In this document: piece after piece, positions 8,667 through 15,253 of the stretch
How the letters are laid out: each line of letters opens with the position of its first letter
Position numbering within the stretch: position 1 is the first letter of the stretch
Notes under the pieces: model-generated
The model's database searches: none
Told to the model about the DNA's origin: nothing
What the model saw: only the letters and a program-made list of their open reading frames with translations
Position numbers and translations under genes: made by a program
From: Actinomycetota bacterium
GTDB lineage: Bacteria; Actinomycetota; Thermoleophilia; Solirubrobacterales; 70-9
NCBI GenBank assembly: GCA_018268695.1
Contig: JAFDWD010001093.1
Span: 1 to 23,685 of the forward strand
Direction of reading: 5' to 3'
Length of the DNA stretch: 23,685 bases

Positions 8667-9242
8667 CTAGGAGCCCAAGGTGACGCCGACGATGACCAGA
8701 CGGGCGGGGCGGCGGCCGGTGTTGACGACGCGATCGGCGCCGTCGCGGATCAGGACGGCATCGCCGCGTGAGAGGGTCACCGGCTCCTCGTCGTGGACGG
8801 TGATCTCGAAGGTCCCGGAGATGATGTAGATGAAGAGCTCACGGTGGTGGAGGATCTCCCGGACCGCCTGCTCGCCGCCGGCGATCTCGAGCGTCGCCCC
8901 CGCCTCATAGTCGGTGACCCGCGGCGAGAGCTGCCAGCGCTGGTGACCGAGGAAGCGCGTCGAGATCCCCTCGGTGCTGGAGCTGAGGACGCTCCCCTCG
9001 CCGTCCCGGATCACCTCGAGCGGCTTACGCTCGGTCCGGCTGCCCTCGACCAGGTCGCTCAGTTCGACTTCGAAGAAGTCGGCCAGCCGCACGAGGCGGC
9101 TGATCGTGATGTCCGACTTGCCGCTCTCGACCAGGGAGAGGAACGAGCTGGAGATCTTGGTCGCCGATTCCAACTGGCTGAGCGAGAGGCCCCGCTCGGC
9201 GCGGAGGGCACGAAGTCTGGTTCCGAGATCGAGTTTGTTCAT
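8667..9242 (-). CDS. XRE family regulator with C-terminal cupin sensor domain
   Basis: A 191-residue two-domain regulator. Residues about 7-62 are a Cro/CI helix-turn-helix (LRALRAERGLSLSQLESAT, SSFLSLVESGKSDITISRL). Residues about 105-188 are a small beta-barrel cupin with HHRELFIYIISGTFEITVHDEE and LSRGDAVLIRDGADRVVNTGRRPARLVIV. The architecture matches PuuR-like regulators that bind a small ligand in the cupin pocket; the ligand is unknown. The start at ATG 9242 gives the standard N-terminus (MNKLDLGTRLRALR). A 6-6-6 palindrome lies 32 bases upstream and may be its own operator. The downstream PAP2 gene begins 61 bases after its stop. Confidence 0.92.
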   Translation of the reverse strand: MNKLDLGTRLRALRAERGLSLSQLESATKISSSFLSLVESGKSDITISRLVRLADFFEVELSDLVEGSRTERKPLEVIRDGEGSVLSSSTEGISTRFLGHQRWQLSPRVTDYEAGATLEIAGGEQAVREILHHRELFIYIISGTFEITVHDEEPVTLSRGDAVLIRDGADRVVNTGRRPARLVIVGVTLGS

Positions 9243-9273
9243 GAGGCGGCGATCATCTCACCCCTCCCGCGTT

Positions 9274-9291
9274 CTTCCAAGAAACTGGAAG
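9274..9291. promoter_or_regulatory. Palindrome upstream of the XRE-cupin gene, candidate operator
   Basis: CTTCCA-AGAAAC-TGGAAG is a perfect 6-bp inverted repeat with a 6-bp spacer, in the 56-base gap before the XRE-cupin start. The size and symmetry suit binding by a dimeric helix-turn-helix protein, so autoregulation is plausible. No other copy was noticed in the window. Confidence 0.5.
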
Positions 9292-9298
9292 GTTCCTA

Positions 9299-10159
9299 TT
9301 ACTCGAAGTCCTTCTGGGGCGGAGTGCCGCGCCGCCCCAGCTTCGCCCCCATCTTCACCGCCTTGACGGCGCTCGTCGCGCCCGCCTGCAGGGTGAAGCC
9401 GATGACGAGGAGCAGGACTCCCGGGAAGCGGAGGAAGGGCGAGCCGAGCATCAGCAGACCGATCCTCCCCATCAGGTAGGCCGGGGTCGAGACGACAGCG
9501 CCGAGGACGGACCCGACGATGCTCGCCGAGAGCCGGTCGCGGCGGGAGACGGTGCCGGAATCGACCCCGATCAACCGCGCCGGGACGGCGACGTAGGCGA
9601 CCATCATCACCCCGATCACGATGCTCAGCGCCAGCGCGAACCAGGGCGCGTGGGCGCGGGCGACGACGGTCACGGTCAGCGCCAGTGCGAGGCCGACAAC
9701 CGCCCCGGAGCCGAGGATCGTCGTCAGGTGAGGACGCGCTTCGTCCATCGCGGGACGGACCTTGGGCTTGCCGTCCTGGCTGATCGCGAAGCCGAAGACG
9801 GCGTTCAGCCAGAAGCAGAACATCGTGATCGCCATGATCCCGGTGACGATCGGGGCGACGATCGGCCCGTTGATCGCGCTCCAGCTACGGTCGTGGAGGA
9901 CGTGGCCGCGGAGGTCGTACATCGCCGCCCAGATCCACATCGCGGGCGGGATCTGGATCACGGTGAGCCGCCAGTTGCTGAGCAGCAGGCGCAGCCCGTT
10001 GAAGAGCATCGCGACGCCGCCGACCATCAGCGCCAGCGGGGCCAGCAGGCGGTGGCGCCGGCTGAGGGCCTCGACCGCCCGGGCGACCTCCCGCTCGTCG
10101 CCGTCCCGCACCCCGCGGGCAACTTCGCCGAGCCGCCCTGCCCACTCCCGTGCGGTCAC
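9299..10159 (-). CDS. Integral membrane protein of unknown function
   Basis: A 286-residue protein not matched to a family I recognise. A cytosolic, charged N-terminus (TAREWAGRLGEVARGVRDGDEREVARAVEALSRR region) is followed by about six hydrophobic segments: LLAPLALMVGGVAMLFNGLRLLL, VAPIVTGIMAITMFCFWLNAVFGF, ILGSGAVVGLALALTVTVVA, WFALALSIVIGVMMVAYVAV, a weaker one near SIVGSVLGAVVSTPAYLM, and FPGVLLLVIGFTLQAGATSAVKAVK. A basic C-terminus (KMGAKLGRRG) follows. The start is GTG 10159, overlapping the TGA of the preceding methyltransferase gene (GTGA), so the pair is probably translationally coupled. It may be a scaffold or transporter-like protein; no catalytic motif is visible. Confidence 0.75.
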   Translation of the reverse strand: MTAREWAGRLGEVARGVRDGDEREVARAVEALSRRHRLLAPLALMVGGVAMLFNGLRLLLSNWRLTVIQIPPAMWIWAAMYDLRGHVLHDRSWSAINGPIVAPIVTGIMAITMFCFWLNAVFGFAISQDGKPKVRPAMDEARPHLTTILGSGAVVGLALALTVTVVARAHAPWFALALSIVIGVMMVAYVAVPARLIGVDSGTVSRRDRLSASIVGSVLGAVVSTPAYLMGRIGLLMLGSPFLRFPGVLLLVIGFTLQAGATSAVKAVKMGAKLGRRGTPPQKDFE

Positions 10160-10851
10160 GTCGACCAGACGAAGGCGAAGGAGATCGGGTGGTGGCGGAA
10201 ACGCTCCCACTTCGGCTTCAGCGCGACCCACTCGTCGTCGACGACCCGCTCGTGTAGGGCGAGCAGCTCCAGCCCGGCGCCGCGCCCCGCCGCGACCTGG
10301 TCGCTCAGCAGGTGGACGTGGGTCTCGATCGCCAGCGCCTCGCCCGAGTCGGGATCGTCGAAATGGGTCGGCATGCCCGAGGCGATGATGAAGTGCGGGT
10401 GGAAGCCGACGAGCGCGAATCGCCCGTCGGGGCGCCCGAGCCGCGCTGCCTCGATGTAGAGCGGCCGCAGGTCGGCGAGGTGCTCGTCGACGAGACAGGA
10501 GACGACGAGGTCGTACGCGCCAGGCTCGAGGCCGGTGTCGCCGACCTCGCCCTCGCGCAGGGAGGCGTAGACGTCGCGGGCGCGGGCCGCCTCGAGCATC
10601 CCCGGCGAGAGATCGACCCCGTCGATCTCCCCCACCCCCCGCGCCGCCAGCCATGCGCCCGTGCGCCCGGTCCCACAGCCGAGATCGACAGCGCGGCCCA
10701 CGCCGCCCCAGTCGAGATCGAGCCGCTCGAGCAGCGCGATGTCCATCGCGTCCTCGACCGTGCCCTCGTAGGTGGCCGCCCACCGGTCATATCCCTCGCG
10801 CGGGTCGACGGTGCGGTAACCGCGCGTGTCGAAGGAGGAAAAGGAAGCCAT
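10156..10851 (-). CDS. Class I SAM-dependent methyltransferase, upstream partner of the membrane protein
   Basis: A 231-residue methyltransferase with motif I AVDLGCGTGRTGAWLA (54-69), GVDLSPGMLEAAR (78-90) for the ribose-binding acidic strand, and YDLVVSCLVDEHLADL for motif IV. The N-terminal YDRWAATYEGTVEDAM is typical of Methyltransf_25/11-like small-molecule enzymes. ATG 10851 has GAGG four bases upstream, and the resulting N-terminus begins MASFSSFDTRGYR. Its TGA overlaps the GTG of the following membrane protein. The substrate is unknown. The 5' end abuts the broken PIN gene at 10864-11166, only 12 bases away, and a short repeat (10853-10865) lies in that junction. Confidence 0.88.
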   Translation of the reverse strand: MASFSSFDTRGYRTVDPREGYDRWAATYEGTVEDAMDIALLERLDLDWGGVGRAVDLGCGTGRTGAWLAARGVGEIDGVDLSPGMLEAARARDVYASLREGEVGDTGLEPGAYDLVVSCLVDEHLADLRPLYIEAARLGRPDGRFALVGFHPHFIIASGMPTHFDDPDSGEALAIETHVHLLSDQVAAGRGAGLELLALHERVVDDEWVALKPKWERFRHHPISFAFVWST

Positions 10852-10863
10852 GGCCTCACTTTT

Positions 10864-11166
10864 TCATGCCGGGCGAAGCGAACGGAGCCCCGGCTCGAAG
10901 ATCCGTCCCGCCCGCCACAAGAGGACCCGGGTGACGGGATGCAGACCAAACAGGTCGAGAATAACCTCGGCCTGCCGCAGACCCAGAGTGAGGTCGAAGG
11001 CAGCATGCTTCCCGGGATTGCCGCGCAAAGCCCGGGGAACCTCAGTCAGCAAAAGTTCGCTGCCGACGAAGTGGGCACCGCGGACGAAGCTCCACATCGC
11101 CGCCGACCATCTCTCGTCTTTGACGAGCTTGACGGTGGCGGACGAATCTAGGAAAAGGGGCGGTAG
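10864..11166 (-). pseudogene. Truncated PIN-domain (VapC-like) toxin remnant
   Basis: About 100 codons resemble the first two thirds of a VapC-type RNase toxin: LFLDSSATVKLVKDE (first catalytic Asp), GSELLLTEVPRALR (conserved Ser-Glu-Thr/Leu-Glu region), and LHPVTRVLLWRAGRIFEPGLRSL. In intact relatives the last motif continues into a Asp-Ala-Ile-His helix and about 40 more residues carrying the other acidic active-site residues. Here the frame stops four residues later. No initiator is found at the expected point: the codon where the start should be (11164-11166) is CTA. An ATG at 11253 is in frame but lies deep inside the antitoxin gene. The missing tail was not found in another frame downstream. 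Probably inactive as an RNase. Confidence 0.7.
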
Positions 11167-11423
11167 CCGCGGGTCGCTTCCAGTGCGTGGGTAAGGGAGA
11201 GCGGGTCGTTCGGGTCCATCGGCAGCGGCGGCGCGACCACGTCCCAGAACCATTTGGGCGGGAAGATCCTTTCCTCCCCGGGAAGCCAAGGCCCCAGGGC
11301 CGCCAATTGCTCCCCTTCGTGCATGACCACCAAGCGCTTCGTCGCCCTCAGGTCCAGGTAGTAGTCGAGGTTCGCCTGCAGCTCCCCGAACGTCACCGTC
11401 ACGGTCTCGATCTCGGTCGTCAT
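11148..11423 (-). CDS. Phd/YefM-like antitoxin
   Basis: A 91-residue protein with the N-terminal DNA-binding and dimerisation unit of Phd-type antitoxins: VTVTFGELQANLDYYLD and RLVVMHEGEQLAALGPW (about residues 8-50). It is followed by a flexible toxin-neutralising tail ending HALEATRGYRPFS. In a normal pair it would repress its own promoter and bind the PIN toxin encoded immediately downstream. Here its stop codon lies inside the remnant PIN frame, as expected for a coupled toxin-antitoxin pair, but the toxin is broken, so the antitoxin may be an orphan. ATG 11423 is preferred; a TTG three codons upstream is in frame. No strong ribosome binding site is visible. Confidence 0.78.
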   Translation of the reverse strand: MTTEIETVTVTFGELQANLDYYLDLRATKRLVVMHEGEQLAALGPWLPGEERIFPPKWFWDVVAPPLPMDPNDPLSLTHALEATRGYRPFS

Positions 11424-11441
11424 CTGAGTCAACGTAGCGCC

Positions 11442-11804
11442 TCACTTTTCGGGATTTCTTGCTGGTCGTTCGGGGTCGGCTTCGCGTTCGGCGGCGAGCA
11501 GGGCGGCGGCGCGGAGGTCGGTGAGGACTCGCTCGCGGATCGCGGCGACGAGGGCGGTCGCGGTGTGGGTGTCGCGGGCGCCGGCGGCGACGGTGGCCGG
11601 GTGGGCGCTGCCGACGATCATCTCGAGCAGGACGAGGCCGGGGTCCTCGCCGGGGAAGGCACCGTCGGGGAGGTCGTCGAGGAGGGAGACGACGATGTCC
11701 TCCAGGGCCATCGCCGTGCGCAGCACCTCCTCGACCAGGTCCCGGGTCACCGCCGGCTCGAGTGGTGCGCCGGGCGGTCGGTGGCTGTATCGGCGTCGCG
11801 CCAT
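11442..11804 (-). CDS. Small protein of unknown function
   Basis: A 120-residue, mostly helical protein from ATG 11804, with an Arg-rich N-terminus (MARRRYSHRPPG) and helices around VTRDLVEEVLRTAMALEDIVVSLLDDLP and HTATALVAAIRERVLTDLRAAALLAAER. No family is recognised. A GTG at 11843 would add 13 residues with a GGGGGAG run close by. The gene points away from the aldo/keto reductase gene, sharing an upstream region of about 90 bases, and lies 18 bases before the antitoxin start on the same strand. Confidence 0.6.
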   Translation of the reverse strand: MARRRYSHRPPGAPLEPAVTRDLVEEVLRTAMALEDIVVSLLDDLPDGAFPGEDPGLVLLEMIVGSAHPATVAAGARDTHTATALVAAIRERVLTDLRAAALLAAEREADPERPARNPEK

Positions 11805-11893
11805 GCCCGCCCAAGGCCCGGGGGCGCCGATTTCTCCCCCCACCCGGAGCCGGGCCGCAATTCGAAACCCGCTGAGTGGGTAGAAAACGGGCG

Positions 11894-12955
11894 ATGAGCT
11901 ACGACGCAGACACCAATCGTTATGACGGCAAGATGGTCTACCGGCGCACCGGCCGCTCCGGCCTCGACCTCCCGGTCCTCTCCCTCGGCTACTGGCACAA
12001 CTTCGGCGACGACCGCAGGTTCGAGACGCAGCGGGAGATCGCCCGCCGCGCCTTCGACCTCGGCATCACCCACCACGACCTGGCCAACAACTACGGCCCG
12101 CCCTACGGCGCCGCGGAGACCAACTTCGGCCGGCTGATGCGCGAGGACTTCCGCCCCTATCGCGACGAGATGGTGATCTCGACCAAGGCGGGCTGGGACA
12201 TGTGGCCGGGGCCCTACGGCCAGGGCGGCGGCGGGCGCAAGTACGTCCTCTCCTCCCTGGACCAGTCGTTGAGGCGGATGGGCCTCGACTACGTCGATAT
12301 CTTCTACTCGCACCGGCTCGACGGCTCGACCCCGCTGGAGGAGACGATGGGCGCGCTCGACACCGCGGTGCGCCAGGGCAAGGCGCTCTACGTCGGCATC
12401 TCCTCCTACGACGCCGACCACACCCGGCGCGCCGCCGCGATCCTCGCGGACCTCGGCACGCCGCTCCTGATCCACCAGCCGAGCTACTCGATGCTGAACC
12501 GCTGGATCGACGACGAGGGCCTGCTCGAGGCGGTCGACGAGCTCGGCGTCGGCGTGATCGGCTTCACCGTCCTCGCCCAGGGCCTCCTCACCGGCAAGTA
12601 CAACGACGGCATCCCGGAGAACTCACGGGCGACCCAGAGCGACTACGGCGCCTTCGAAAGCGACTGGATCAACGACGACGTGATCGGCCGGGTCCGCGAG
12701 CTGAACGGGCTGGCCGAGAAGCGCGGCCAGTCGCTGCCGCAGATGGCGCTCGCCTGGAGCCTGCGGGACCCGCGGATGACCTCGCTGGTGATCGGCGCCT
12801 CGTCCGCGAGGCAACTGGAGCAGAACGTCGACGCGCTCGACAACCTCGACTTCACCGCCGAGGAGCTCGCCGAGATCGATCGCATCGTCGACTTCGAGTC
12901 GAACGTCGACGTCTGGGCGGACGCACGCGCGGGCAAGGTGGGATCGGGGATCTGA
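11894..12955 (+). CDS. Aldo/keto reductase, L-glyceraldehyde-3-phosphate reductase-like
   Basis: A 353-residue NADPH-dependent (beta/alpha)8 oxidoreductase. The catalytic tetrad is visible as Asp62 (HHDLANNYG), Tyr67, Lys98 (ISTKAGWDMWPGPYG) and His140 (IFYSHRLDG). The TKAGW-x-MWPGPYG stretch and Y-WHNFG near residues 33-38 are those of the YghZ/MgrA group, which reduces L-glyceraldehyde 3-phosphate and methylglyoxal-like aldehydes. The C-terminal cofactor phosphate motif is VIGASSARQLEQN. ATG 11894 begins the conserved N-terminus; a GTG at 11876 is also in frame. It is followed 32 bases later by an LLM flavin oxidoreductase gene, probably co-transcribed. Confidence 0.95.
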   Translation: MSYDADTNRYDGKMVYRRTGRSGLDLPVLSLGYWHNFGDDRRFETQREIARRAFDLGITHHDLANNYGPPYGAAETNFGRLMREDFRPYRDEMVISTKAGWDMWPGPYGQGGGGRKYVLSSLDQSLRRMGLDYVDIFYSHRLDGSTPLEETMGALDTAVRQGKALYVGISSYDADHTRRAAAILADLGTPLLIHQPSYSMLNRWIDDEGLLEAVDELGVGVIGFTVLAQGLLTGKYNDGIPENSRATQSDYGAFESDWINDDVIGRVRELNGLAEKRGQSLPQMALAWSLRDPRMTSLVIGASSARQLEQNVDALDNLDFTAEELAEIDRIVDFESNVDVWADARAGKVGSGI

Positions 12956-12987
12956 TGCCGACGAGCCTCGTTCGGCATGCTTAACGA

Positions 12988-13995
12988 ATGACCGACGTCC
13001 CGCTCTCGATCCTCGACCTCGCCGCGGTCGGGCCAGACGAGTCGATCGGCGACAGCTTCGCGGGGTCTGTGCGCCTCGCCCAGGCGGCGGAGCGCCTCGG
13101 CTACCGGCGCATCTGGTACGCCGAGCACCACAACATCCGCTCGATCGCCAGCTCGGCGACCGCGGTCCTGATCGACCACATCGCCGCCCACACCGAGACG
13201 ATCCGCCTCGGCGCCGGCGGCATCATGCTGCCCAACCACCAGCCGCTGGTGATCGCCGAGCAGTTCGGCACCCTCGCCGAGCTCCATCCCGACCGCATCG
13301 ACCTCGGCCTCGGCCGCGCCCCCGGCTCCGACACCGCCACGATGCGGGCGATGCGCCGCGACGAGCTCTCCAGCGAACGCTTCCCCCAGGACGTGCAGGA
13401 GCTGCAGGGATGGCTCGGCGACAACAGCCCCGTCTCCGGCGTCATCGCGGTCCCCGGCAAAGGCACCCACGTGCCGCTGTACATCCTCGGCTCCTCCCTC
13501 TTCGGCGCCCAACTGGCCGCGGTCCTGGGACTCCCCTACGCCTTCGCCTCGCACTTCGCCCCGCATGCCCTCTTCGACGCGCTCGACGTCTACAGGCAGA
13601 ACTTCAAGCCCTCCGAGCAGCTCGCCGAGCCCTACACGATGGCCGGCGTCGGCGTGATCGCCGCCCCCGACAAGGCCGAGGCCGACCGCCAGCTCGAGGT
13701 CACCCGCCGGGTCCGCGTCAAAAGCCTCTTCAAGACGGCGGGCGGCGGCAAGCTCTCAGACGAGGAAGTCGACCAGATCCTCGACTCCCCCCGCGCCCGC
13801 GCGGTCGACGAGATGCTCACCTACTCGGCCGTCGGCACCGGCGCCGAAGCAGCTGCCTACCTGGCCGACTTCCAGGCCAAGACCGGCGCCCAGGAGCTGA
13901 TCACCGTGCACTACGCCGACTCGGTCGACAACCGCGTCCGGTCGGTGGAGATCCTGGCCGACGCAGCGGCGCTGACGGAGCCGGCGGCGGCGTAA
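12988..13995 (+). CDS. LLM-class (luciferase-like) flavin-dependent oxidoreductase
   Basis: A 335-residue flavin-dependent TIM-barrel protein of the bacterial luciferase superfamily, MsnO8-like subgroup. It has [11 protein letters not shown] at the N-terminus, [22 protein letters not shown] (about 36-57), [25 protein letters not shown] (about 72-96), and the [14 protein letters not shown] flavin/phosphate loop (about 105-118). These enzymes use FMNH2 or F420H2 to oxidise or reduce organic substrates. Most members of this annotation subgroup have no assigned substrate. The start is ATG 12988. It is the last gene of a two-gene plus-strand unit and is followed by the hairpin-rich region up to 14368. 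Confidence 0.92.
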   Translation: MTDVPLSILDLAAVGPDESIGDSFAGSVRLAQAAERLGYRRIWYAEHHNIRSIASSATAVLIDHIAAHTETIRLGAGGIMLPNHQPLVIAEQFGTLAELHPDRIDLGLGRAPGSDTATMRAMRRDELSSERFPQDVQELQGWLGDNSPVSGVIAVPGKGTHVPLYILGSSLFGAQLAAVLGLPYAFASHFAPHALFDALDVYRQNFKPSEQLAEPYTMAGVGVIAAPDKAEADRQLEVTRRVRVKSLFKTAGGGKLSDEEVDQILDSPRARAVDEMLTYSAVGTGAEAAAYLADFQAKTGAQELITVHYADSVDNRVRSVEILADAAALTEPAAA

Positions 13996-14049
13996 GGATC
14001 GGCCCGGGTCGGGCTCCGGGAAAGGGACGCAAGGCGGTTGCGGCGAGAG

Positions 14050-14101
14050 CGGCCGTCTCGGCCACGGCCCTGGCTGGCTGTGGCCGTGGCCGAGACGGCC
14101 G
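14050..14101 (-). repeat. 20-bp hairpin with conserved 12-nt loop (copy B, opposite orientation)
   Basis: Arms 14050-14069 and 14082-14101 are perfectly complementary. Read on the minus strand the loop is ACAGCCAGCCAG, identical to the loop at 14327-14338, and the stem again contains CGTCTC. The rest of the stem is unrelated to copies A and C but fully paired. Confidence 0.85.
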
Positions 14102-14146
14102 GGGGATGTGGGGAAGCGGCTGGGCCCGGGTCGTGGGCCGGGCCCG

Positions 14147-14271
14147 GAACGGTCAGGAATCTGCGCGGTTAGAAATCCACGCCTGGCGTGGATTACCAAC
14201 CACGCAGACCTTGCGGTGTTCGAAACCCGTCGTAGAGGCGGATAAGGAACAGGGCAGATTCCTGACCGTTC
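14147..14271. repeat. Branched inverted-repeat structure
   Basis: The outer arms 14147-14163 and 14255-14271 match over 17 bp (GAACGGTCAGGAATCTG and its complement). Inside, 14174-14194 is a 10-bp near-loopless palindrome (AATCCACGCC-T-GGCGTGGATT). The bases 14161-14170 can alternatively pair with 14198-14207 with one mismatch. The segment could form a multibranch RNA or a DNA cruciform. Its role is unknown. Confidence 0.7.
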
Positions 14272-14303
14272 GAATCCCCCGCTCTTCCGCACGGAACCCT
14301 CGC

Positions 14304-14361
14304 GTCCTGGGCGTCTCATCGCGGTCACAGCCAGCCAGGACCGCGATGAGACGCCCAGGAC
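14304..14361 (+). repeat. 23-bp perfect hairpin with 12-nt loop ACAGCCAGCCAG (copy C)
   Basis: Arms 14304-14326 and 14339-14361 pair perfectly around the loop 14327-14338. The outer 16 stem bases match copy A (3013-3070), and the inner ones differ with pairing kept. It ends eight bases before the stop codon of the HAD gene, so it is placed to end transcription of that gene. Confidence 0.88.
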
Positions 14362-14368
14362 ACCGAAT

Positions 14369-15037
14369 CTAGGACTGCCGCAACCCTCCGAGCAGCCGCT
14401 CCACCGCCTCGGCCAGGGTGTCGAGGATCTCGGTCGCGTCTTGAAGTTCCGCCTCCGGATGGGTGGTGCGGAAGGCGACGACGGGGATGCCGGCGGCGCG
14501 GGCGGACTCGATGCCGCTCGGCGCGTCCTCGAGGACCAGGCAGCGGGACGGGTCGACGCCGAGCTCACGGGCGCCGAGAAGGAAGGGTTCGGGGTCGGGC
14601 TTGCCACGTTCGATCGAGTTCGCGGTGATCAGGACGGCGGGCGGCGCGAGGCCCGCCCCGCGGAGGCGCGCGGTCGCCAGCTCGGTCGAGCCGCTGGTGA
14701 CGACCGCGATCGGGATCGGCCCGGCGAGGAGCTCGGCGGCGCCCGGATAGGCGGACACCGAGTCGGCGTCCTCGACCTCGTCGCGGTCGATCTGGGCCTG
14801 CTCGGCGTCGCGTTCGCCCTCCGACACCAACAGGGCGACGGTCTCCCGGGTCGGCCTGCCCATGGCGAAGCGGTGGGTCTCCTCCTCGTCGAGGCCGCGA
14901 CGTCGCGCCAGTGCCCCCCAGGCCCGCTCGCTGGAGGCGACCGAGTCGACCAGGGTGCCGTCGAGGTCGGCGAGGATCGCGGCGGGCGCCCAGATGCCGG
15001 CGTCCGCTTCGCCCGGACGTTGGTCGGCTCCGCTCAC
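14369..15037 (-). CDS. HAD superfamily hydrolase, subfamily IA (phosphoglycolate/sugar phosphatase type)
   Basis: A 222-residue phosphatase with all four HAD motifs: motif I LADLDGTLVDS (nucleophile Asp24, acid/base Asp26), motif II VVTSGS (Ser115), motif III Lys in RGKPDPEPF (Lys146), and motif IV CLVLEDAPSGIESARAAG (Glu170, Asp171). The helical cap lies between motif I and the SVSAYPGAAELL stretch, as in subfamily IA enzymes acting on small phosphorylated sugars. The start is GTG 15037, since the frame upstream contains no better start and would run into the riboswitch region. The gene diverges from the B12-regulated gene at 15254 and has no evident functional link to it. Confidence 0.92.
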   Translation of the reverse strand: MSGADQRPGEADAGIWAPAAILADLDGTLVDSVASSERAWGALARRRGLDEEETHRFAMGRPTRETVALLVSEGERDAEQAQIDRDEVEDADSVSAYPGAAELLAGPIPIAVVTSGSTELATARLRGAGLAPPAVLITANSIERGKPDPEPFLLGARELGVDPSRCLVLEDAPSGIESARAAGIPVVAFRTTHPEAELQDATEILDTLAEAVERLLGGLRQS

Positions 15038-15099
15038 TGAACCGATCCTAGGGAACGGGCAGCCGGGCCGACCGACCCGTCCCGTACGTTGCCGTCGTC

Positions 15100-15201
15100 G
15101 AGCGGTCGAGGGAACTGCGGTGCGAACCCGCGACTGACGCGCAACGGTGATGGGACGTCCCGGATCAGATCCGGGGTCCCTAGTCCGAATGCCGGCCGCT
15201 C
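15100..15201 (+). promoter_or_regulatory. Cobalamin riboswitch (compact) upstream of the intrinsic-factor-like gene
   Basis: The leader shows the cobalamin (B12) aptamer signature: GGGAACTGCGGTGCGAACCCGC, then GACTGACGCGCAACGGTGA and, near the 3' end, AGTCCGAATGCCGGCC. A closing P1 helix pairs GAGCGGTC (15100-15107) with GGCCGCTC (15194-15201). At about 102 nt it is shorter than the usual 180-220 nt form, with one hairpin (GGGAC/GTCCC enclosing CCCGGATC/GATCCGGG) where the peripheral helices are expected. AGGAG of the downstream gene lies 40 bases after P1. B12 binding should reduce expression. Confidence 0.9.
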
Positions 15202-15253
15202 CGACACACATAGGACCCCTCGCTCTCGCGAACGGACAAAAGGAGATCCACCG

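Larger units (their letters stand above)
14022..14361. repeat. Mosaic hairpin element, copy 2, filling a 373-base intergenic region
   Basis: The gap 13996-14368 lies between convergent genes (LLM oxidoreductase and HAD phosphatase) and has no supported protein gene. It contains AAGGGACGCAAGG (14022-14034) and TGCGGCGAG (14039-14047). Then come a 20-bp hairpin (14050-14101), a GGGCCCG/CGGGCCC hairpin (14122-14145), a branched structure (14147-14271), a CTCTTCCGCACGGAACCCTCG block (about 14282-14302) and a 23-bp hairpin (14304-14361). The first, second and last blocks recur at 2840-3070 in the same order. Confidence 0.78.

Noticed and set aside
14210..14240. Second T-loop-like word (TGTTCGAAACCCG) that could mark a tRNA
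   Set aside because: Only three base pairs form around the loop and there is no cloverleaf context.
14255..14295. tRNA-like 3' end (GTTCGAATCCCCC followed by CTCTTCCGCA)
   Set aside because: The would-be T stem does not pair, no acceptor or anticodon arm is found upstream, and the CTCTT-CGCACGGA part recurs at about 2972 as a block of the mosaic repeat.
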